Below, in pieces: positions 59,455 to 64,000 of a stretch of DNA of 64,000 bases. How positions within the stretch are numbered: position 1 is the stretch's first letter; each line of letters opens with the position of its first letter. This DNA is from Candidatus Coprousia avicola. Lineage in GTDB: Bacteria; Actinomycetota; Coriobacteriia; Coriobacteriales; Coriobacteriaceae. A program made the translations under genes and the position numbers. Under the pieces are notes generated by a model, which was not told the DNA's origin, did no database searches, and saw only the letters and a program-made list of their open reading frames with translations. Location: contig DVMF01000001.1 of NCBI GenBank assembly GCA_018715125.1, positions 1 to 64,000 on the forward strand. Direction: 5' to 3'.

Positions 59455-60360
59455 TCAGCGGCCGTGTCTTTCGTGCGCGCCGTGATGGCCCGCGCCCGCC
59501 GCATCGCCGCCGCCGGTAGCGGGATTGTCCGCATCAGGGGAGGCCGACGCGCCGGACGCGTCGGCGTCGCGCGCGGCGGCCGCGCCGCCGGAGGTGCTGT
59601 CCTCTCCCGCAGAGAGGTCCGCGCCGATGGCCTCCGCACGGTCCAGCAGCTCGCGCATGGTAAGGGCGGACGCGTCCTCGCGGGACAGGTCGTCGCCCGC
59701 CGCCACGAGCGCACGCCACACACGGTACTTGCCGAGCCCTAGGCCGGCCGCCGCCGCCTCGTGGTGCTCCTCCTCGCTTGCGTGCGCGCACCGCACGCCC
59801 TCTCCCGATCTGTGCTCGAGGCAGCGCCTGCCCACGGATTCGAGTGCAGCGGCGCGCGCCTGGTCGTCGCATACGATGGTGAGCGCGAGCACCGCGTCGT
59901 CGGTGCGATAGCTGTCGAGGGCGCCGTCGAGGGCGTCGAGCGCCTCCTCGTACGTTTTGCCCACGAGGGCGGTCTCGGCGAGCACGGCCTCGCCGTCCGC
60001 GTTGTAGGCGCGGGCGCTCGCCACGCGGTCGAGTCGGTTGATACCGAGCTCGAGCGAGGGGTTGATGTCGATCGCCACGTATGCCGTCGGCTGCCATGCC
60101 CAGATAAAGCCGCCGATACCGAGCGCCGCAAGCACAAGGCACGCGGCGAGCGCGAGCGCGCGCCGCCGCACGTGCCTTCGCGCGGCGCGGCGCGGCGCCT
60201 TCTGAGGGGTAGCAGGTGCCGCCGGCGCTGCGGGCGGCTGCTGCGCGCGCTCAGCCTCGATATGCGCGAGGGTGCGCGCGGTGAGGTCCGCAGGCACGCG
60301 GACGGCATCAAACGCCTCGCGCAGGCTATCCTCAACGCGACGGTCGCGCCCGTTCGTCAT
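59455..60360 (-). CDS. Anti-sigma factor with RsgI-like extracytoplasmic domain
   Basis: Single TM then AYVAIDINPSLELGINRLDRVASARAYNADGEAVL; overlaps ECF sigma gene. Confidence 0.75.
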   Translation of the reverse strand: MTNGRDRRVEDSLREAFDAVRVPADLTARTLAHIEAERAQQPPAAPAAPATPQKAPRRAARRHVRRRALALAACLVLAALGIGGFIWAWQPTAYVAIDINPSLELGINRLDRVASARAYNADGEAVLAETALVGKTYEEALDALDGALDSYRTDDAVLALTIVCDDQARAAALESVGRRCLEHRSGEGVRCAHASEEEHHEAAAAGLGLGKYRVWRALVAAGDDLSREDASALTMRELLDRAEAIGADLSAGEDSTSGGAAAARDADASGASASPDADNPATGGGDAAGAGHHGAHERHGR

Positions 60361-60845
60361 GTCAGGACCTCCCTCAGCTTCTTCTTGCCGCGCGATATCC
60401 ACGAGTACACGGTGCCTTCGGGCATGCCGGTCATCTCGGCGATCTCGCGGGCGGAGTAACCTTCGTACAGTGCGAGGTAGAGTTGCGTCTTGGGTGGGTC
60501 GCCCAGCGCATTCAGGGCGTCGGTCACCTCGGCGAGGCGGTGCGCGGCCTCGTCATCGGCAACGCCGAGGGTGCCCTCCCGCCCCGCCCCCACGAGCTCC
60601 TCAACCGAGGCGTTGCGCTGCCGGGCAGCCTTGAGGACGTCCTTGCATGCATTGATGGTGACGCGCAGCAGCCACGCCTTGGTGTGGTCGCCGTCACGAA
60701 AGGCCCGGTCGTGGAGGGCGTATTTGAGAAACGTGTCCTGAAAGACGTCTTCGGCGTCAGAGGGAGGAAGGTAGAGCAGGCAGGCGCGCCACACGGCGTC
60801 GCCGTAGCGACCGAGGGCATGCTCTATGTCGCACGCGGTGCGCAT
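60357..60845 (-). CDS. ECF-type RNA polymerase sigma factor
   Basis: DAEDVFQDTFLKYA...KAWLLRVTINACKDVLKAARQR...YSAREIAEMTGMPEGTVYSWISRGKKKLREVL. Confidence 0.93.
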   Translation of the reverse strand: MRTACDIEHALGRYGDAVWRACLLYLPPSDAEDVFQDTFLKYALHDRAFRDGDHTKAWLLRVTINACKDVLKAARQRNASVEELVGAGREGTLGVADDEAAHRLAEVTDALNALGDPPKTQLYLALYEGYSAREIAEMTGMPEGTVYSWISRGKKKLREVLT

Positions 60846-60916
60846 GGCCGGCTCCTTCCCCGCTTCCGTAATGCTGCTGCGTGCCGTCTCGCATGCGACA
60901 ACGCCTGTCGCGGCAG

Positions 60917-61318
60917 CTACCCGCGGCACCACCCTCGACCGTGTCCGTTGCCGCAGCCCGCGCCCGTGTCCCCGCAGCCATGGGTGTGGCGGTGCCTGCA
61001 GCTCCCATCAGCGTTATTGTTGCAGATTCCCGACCCCGCGGCGGAGAGGGAGGCACAGTTGTCGCACACCCCGTCGCCGTCGGCATCTCGATAGTTTGGA
61101 CAGGCGGTTGCCTGTGCCGCCGCGGAGGTGGTTGCCCCGGTCGAGACGGCGGTCGCCGCGCGTGTTGCCGATGCGGTGCACGTGCGCGCCGCAGCGTTGG
61201 TGCACCACGGAGCGGCTGCGGCGAGCTGCGGGGCGGCGACGGTGAGGCCGCCTATCACGAGTGCGGCGGTCGCTGCGATGGCGAGGCCCTTGCCGATGTT
61301 CTTGCGCATGTCCATCAT
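60917..61318 (-). CDS. Small secreted Cys/His-rich protein with DxDxDG motif
   Basis: MMDMRKNIGKGLAIAATAALVIGGLTVAAPQLAAAAPW signal; CPNYRDADGDGVCDNC...CNNNADGSCRHRHTHGCG. Confidence 0.65.
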   Translation of the reverse strand: MMDMRKNIGKGLAIAATAALVIGGLTVAAPQLAAAAPWCTNAAARTCTASATRAATAVSTGATTSAAAQATACPNYRDADGDGVCDNCASLSAAGSGICNNNADGSCRHRHTHGCGDTGAGCGNGHGRGWCRG

Positions 61319-61558
61319 CCTTTCGGTCGTGGAAAGACCTCGGACGGTCTCCCTCTATCGATAACACGAGCGGCGGGCACCCATCCTTGCACAGGCGCGC
61401 ATCTTTTTTGCGCGTGTTCCTTCCAGCGTGGGCGCCTCGCCCCTTGTCCTCGCGGGCCCTTGACGAAGCCGGCATCCAACCGCCGTGTGAAGCGCAGGCC
61501 TCTATCGGCGTTCTCCGTGCGGCTTTGTCGCCGCGCTCGTGGGCAGGTTCGCCGTCGC

Positions 61559-61805
61559 GTACATTACCGTGTACATTGCAAGCCCTTTTGCCGGGGCCTC
61601 GGTGCAATATCGCACGCAATGTACTAAAAAGGGCGCTGCGGGGGCCAAGACGGGACTGAGTGTACATTGCGAGGGAAAATGTACAGCCCGCCACCTGCGG
61701 TTTTGTCGACCGTACATTCGCGCGTACATTGCCGGGTTCTTTGCCGCGGGAAATGTCCCGTGCCCCGGGCAAAACCCGCGGCAATGTACGCGCGAATGTA
61801 CGGTC
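61559..61805. repeat. GTACATT-rich palindromic element
   Basis: Nine GTACATT/AATGTAC heptamers; perfect 27-bp inverted repeat gaccgtacattcgcgcgtacattgccg (61708-61734) / 61779-61805. Confidence 0.8.
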
Positions 61806-61963
61806 ACGGCGCTGAGGCCCGCTGGCGCGGCGGCGGGCGCGGGCGCGGGGCCATCGCGGCGTGGGGCCCGCATTATCGCACTCGGGACGTGCGTCTTCGG
61901 TCATCGCCCGCTGAGAGCGCCTCCTCGTGGTTGCGGATATCAGGCGGCCGGGCGCTCAGTTAT

Positions 61964-61994
61964 TGACTTGAAGCGTGCTCCAAGAATGAGAATG
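61964..61994 (+). promoter_or_regulatory. MerR-type promoter (19-bp spacer) upstream of aldo/keto reductase
   Basis: TTGACTtgaagcgtgctccaagaatGAGAAT; dyad cttgaagcgtgctccaag. Confidence 0.55.
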
Positions 61995-62082
61995 GGGTGG
62001 CGGGTTTCGCCCCGGCTCGCGCGAGTTCGCGCAACGGGGCGTCTTCCCGGGGTCTACACGTGTGAAACAAAGGGAGCGGAGC

Positions 62083-63273
62083 ATGGAATATCGCGTGTTG
62101 CCGCATGGCGGCGATAAGATTTCGGTCATCGGCCTCGGAGCGGGCAGCCTGCATGAGTCCGATCCGGCAGAGATCGAGCGCACGGTGGAGGCCGCCATCG
62201 AGGCGGGCATCAACCACTTCGACTACGTCACCACGAACGACAAGCCGTTCGAACCGATGGCGTGCGCTTTCCGCCGCCACCGCGATGAGGTGCACCTGCA
62301 GGTGCACCTGGGGGCGGATTACCGTGGCCACGCGTACGCATGGACCACCGATCCAGATGTTGCGATCAGCGAGTTCGAGCAGCGCCTGCGCACGCTCGGT
62401 ACCGACTACGCTGATTTCGGCTTTATCCACTGCATCGACGAGGATGCCGATCTCGACCGCGTTATGAACGGCGGCATATGGGATTACGCGCTCAGGCAGA
62501 AGCAGGCGGGCGTTATCCGCCATCTCGGCTTCTCGACGCATAGCGTGCGCATCGCGCGCCGGCTCATCGCCACCGGCGAGATGGATCTCGGCATGTTCAG
62601 CCTGAATCCGGTATACGACTACACCGACGAGTCGGAATACGGCAAGGGCGAGGCGTCGGACCGTGCCGCGCTCTATCGGGAGTTCGAGCGCGCGGGCGTA
62701 GGCATCTCCGTTATGAAGCCGTTTGCGGGCGGCCAGCTGCTCGACGCGGCGACAAGCCCGTTCGGGCGTGCTCTTACCCGCGTGCAGTGCATACGGTACG
62801 CGCTCGACCGGCCCGGCGTGCTCATCGTGCTACCGGGTGTGCGCGGCATGGCCGACTTCGACCAGATCCTCGCGTATGTGGACGCGATCCCCGCGGAGCG
62901 CGATTACGCGGTCCTCGCTGATCTGGCGCCCGAGAGCCGTGCGGCGACGTGCGTATACTGCAATCACTGCCAGCCTTGCCCCCGGGGCATTCAGATCGGT
63001 ACCGTCAACAAGTACTACGACCTGGCGCGCTTGGGCGACGAGATGGCGGCCGAGCACTGCCACAACCTTGGTGCTCACGCGGGCGCTACCTCCGTCGGCA
63101 TTATCGAGGGCAGCTCCGAGATGGCTCTCTCGGAGGCCGAGTACGCCGTGCTCGATGAGGTGCGGCGCGAGGAGGTTTGCGCGCGGGTGGCGAGCGTCTT
63201 TCGTGCCGCGGGCGCCGATGCCGTCATCCGCACCATGGCGGAGCTCCCCGCGCTCGCCCGCCAAGCGGCCTAG
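62083..63273 (+). CDS. Aldo/keto reductase with C-terminal 4Fe-4S-type Cys motif
   Basis: MEYRVLPHGGDKISVIGLGAGSLHESD...DYADFGFIHCIDEDADLDRVMNGG...CVYCNHCQPCPRGIQIGTVNKY. Confidence 0.92.
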   Translation: MEYRVLPHGGDKISVIGLGAGSLHESDPAEIERTVEAAIEAGINHFDYVTTNDKPFEPMACAFRRHRDEVHLQVHLGADYRGHAYAWTTDPDVAISEFEQRLRTLGTDYADFGFIHCIDEDADLDRVMNGGIWDYALRQKQAGVIRHLGFSTHSVRIARRLIATGEMDLGMFSLNPVYDYTDESEYGKGEASDRAALYREFERAGVGISVMKPFAGGQLLDAATSPFGRALTRVQCIRYALDRPGVLIVLPGVRGMADFDQILAYVDAIPAERDYAVLADLAPESRAATCVYCNHCQPCPRGIQIGTVNKYYDLARLGDEMAAEHCHNLGAHAGATSVGIIEGSSEMALSEAEYAVLDEVRREEVCARVASVFRAAGADAVIRTMAELPALARQAA

Positions 63274-63411
63274 CGCGCCGGGGCCCCGCTTCGCTCGAGG
63301 CACCGCCCCGGCCGCACGTACGAGGTGTCGCCCGCACGGCCCGCTCCCTGGCGTAAGATGAGGGGAGCGGGCGGTGTGCGCCTGCCGGGCGCGGAGGGGA
63401 GGAGTGCGCTG

Positions 63412-63669
63412 ATGGTGATGGTGGCGCTGACGGCTATCGTGGGGTTTTGCCTGGTGTTTCTGGCCATAGCCTGCGTGCTCTTTCCACGGGTGCGCCCCTG
63501 GGGCATCGTGGCGCTCTGCGTGCTGGTGCTCCTCGCGGGCGGTCTCTACCTTGTGTTTGTGCACGAGACGCCGCTCGCGCGATGGGAGCGCATCAACGCG
63601 GAGGAGATCGAGCGGCGCGACCGCGAGCTCGAGGAGAACATCTTCGCGCGTCAGGGCGCCAACGTGTAG
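63412..63669 (+). CDS. Small membrane protein, hypothetical
   Basis: Two TM-like stretches then charged tail RWERINAEEIERRDRELEENIF. Confidence 0.5.
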   Translation: MVMVALTAIVGFCLVFLAIACVLFPRVRPWGIVALCVLVLLAGGLYLVFVHETPLARWERINAEEIERRDRELEENIFARQGANV

Positions 63670-63853
63670 TCTCCATGATCTGACTCAGAAAATCTTATAT
63701 AGAGACACTTAGATTCATGTATAGAACGGCTCGCTGCCGGTAACAATACCTCTCGAACAGACGAACGCCGCCCGGAGGCGGCAGCCTGTCGCGTGAGCCC
63801 GCGGAGCACGCCGCGGCGCACGGCGACAGCGCACCCCAAGAGAGGTGATTCTT

Positions 63854-64000
63854 ATGAGAATCGACAAGTTGGCAATGACCTCGCGCGAGGCGCTGCAGGC
63901 GGCCATCGGCATCGCCGGCGACGCCGAGGCGGGCGCCGTGGAGCCCTTGCACCTGCTGCAGGCCCTGCTCACCGGTGGTGAGCGCAACATCTCCGTCATC
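63854..64000 (+). CDS. clpB: ATP-dependent chaperone ClpB, N-terminal part (truncated by window end)
   Basis: MRIDKLAMTSREALQAAIGIAGDAEAGAVEPLHLLQALLTGGERNISVI; agaggtgat RBS. Confidence 0.9.
   Translation, partial: MRIDKLAMTSREALQAAIGIAGDAEAGAVEPLHLLQALLTGGERNISVI

Noticed and set aside
61559-61805. CRISPR array at the GTACATT cluster
   Set aside because: Heptamers occur on both strands with irregular spacing, no 25-40 nt direct repeats, no unique spacers and no cas genes.
63690-63725. CIRCE, HAIR or CtsR box upstream of clpB
   Set aside because: Only a weak aatct...agatt inverted repeat is present; it does not match the CIRCE, HspR or CtsR consensus sequences.

Overview
A 64 kb, GC-rich, gene-dense chromosomal window. 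Protein types, codon bias and gene content suggest a gut Coriobacteriia/Collinsella-like actinobacterium (inference only). Most of it is ordinary: serS 3' end, dipeptidase, two DUF362 proteins, CNNM/CorC transporter, tandem NodB-type polysaccharide deacetylases, MgtE_N/CBS protein plus divergent NRAMP, OatA-like acyltransferase, cstA, two-component system, polyprenyl synthetase, galE, xpt, amino-acid ABC transporter, ECF sigma/anti-sigma operon, aldo/keto reductases, clpB 5' end, and two tRNAs (Arg-ACG, Gln-TTG). The accessory part is about 29.4-41.5 kb. It holds a plant-glycoside type cluster (AraC, carboxylesterase, PTS EIIBC, GH1, GH78) bracketed by two identical 34-bp direct repeats, followed by a decayed zone (ATPase fragment, N-truncated EcfT, deleted serine recombinase, damaged tandem sortases). 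Best candidates for undescribed biology: (1) a compact three-way-junction RNA-like leader with a possible terminator switch upstream of the MgtE_N/CBS + NRAMP-related pair; (2) a GTACATT-rich palindromic element at 61.56-61.81 kb; (3) two 151-bp elements with ~30-bp terminal inverted repeats; (4) a 14-aa leader ORF plus hairpin/terminator before cstA; (5) a deacetylase paralog that has lost its metal-binding residues. All calls come from reading sequence; no database search was run.
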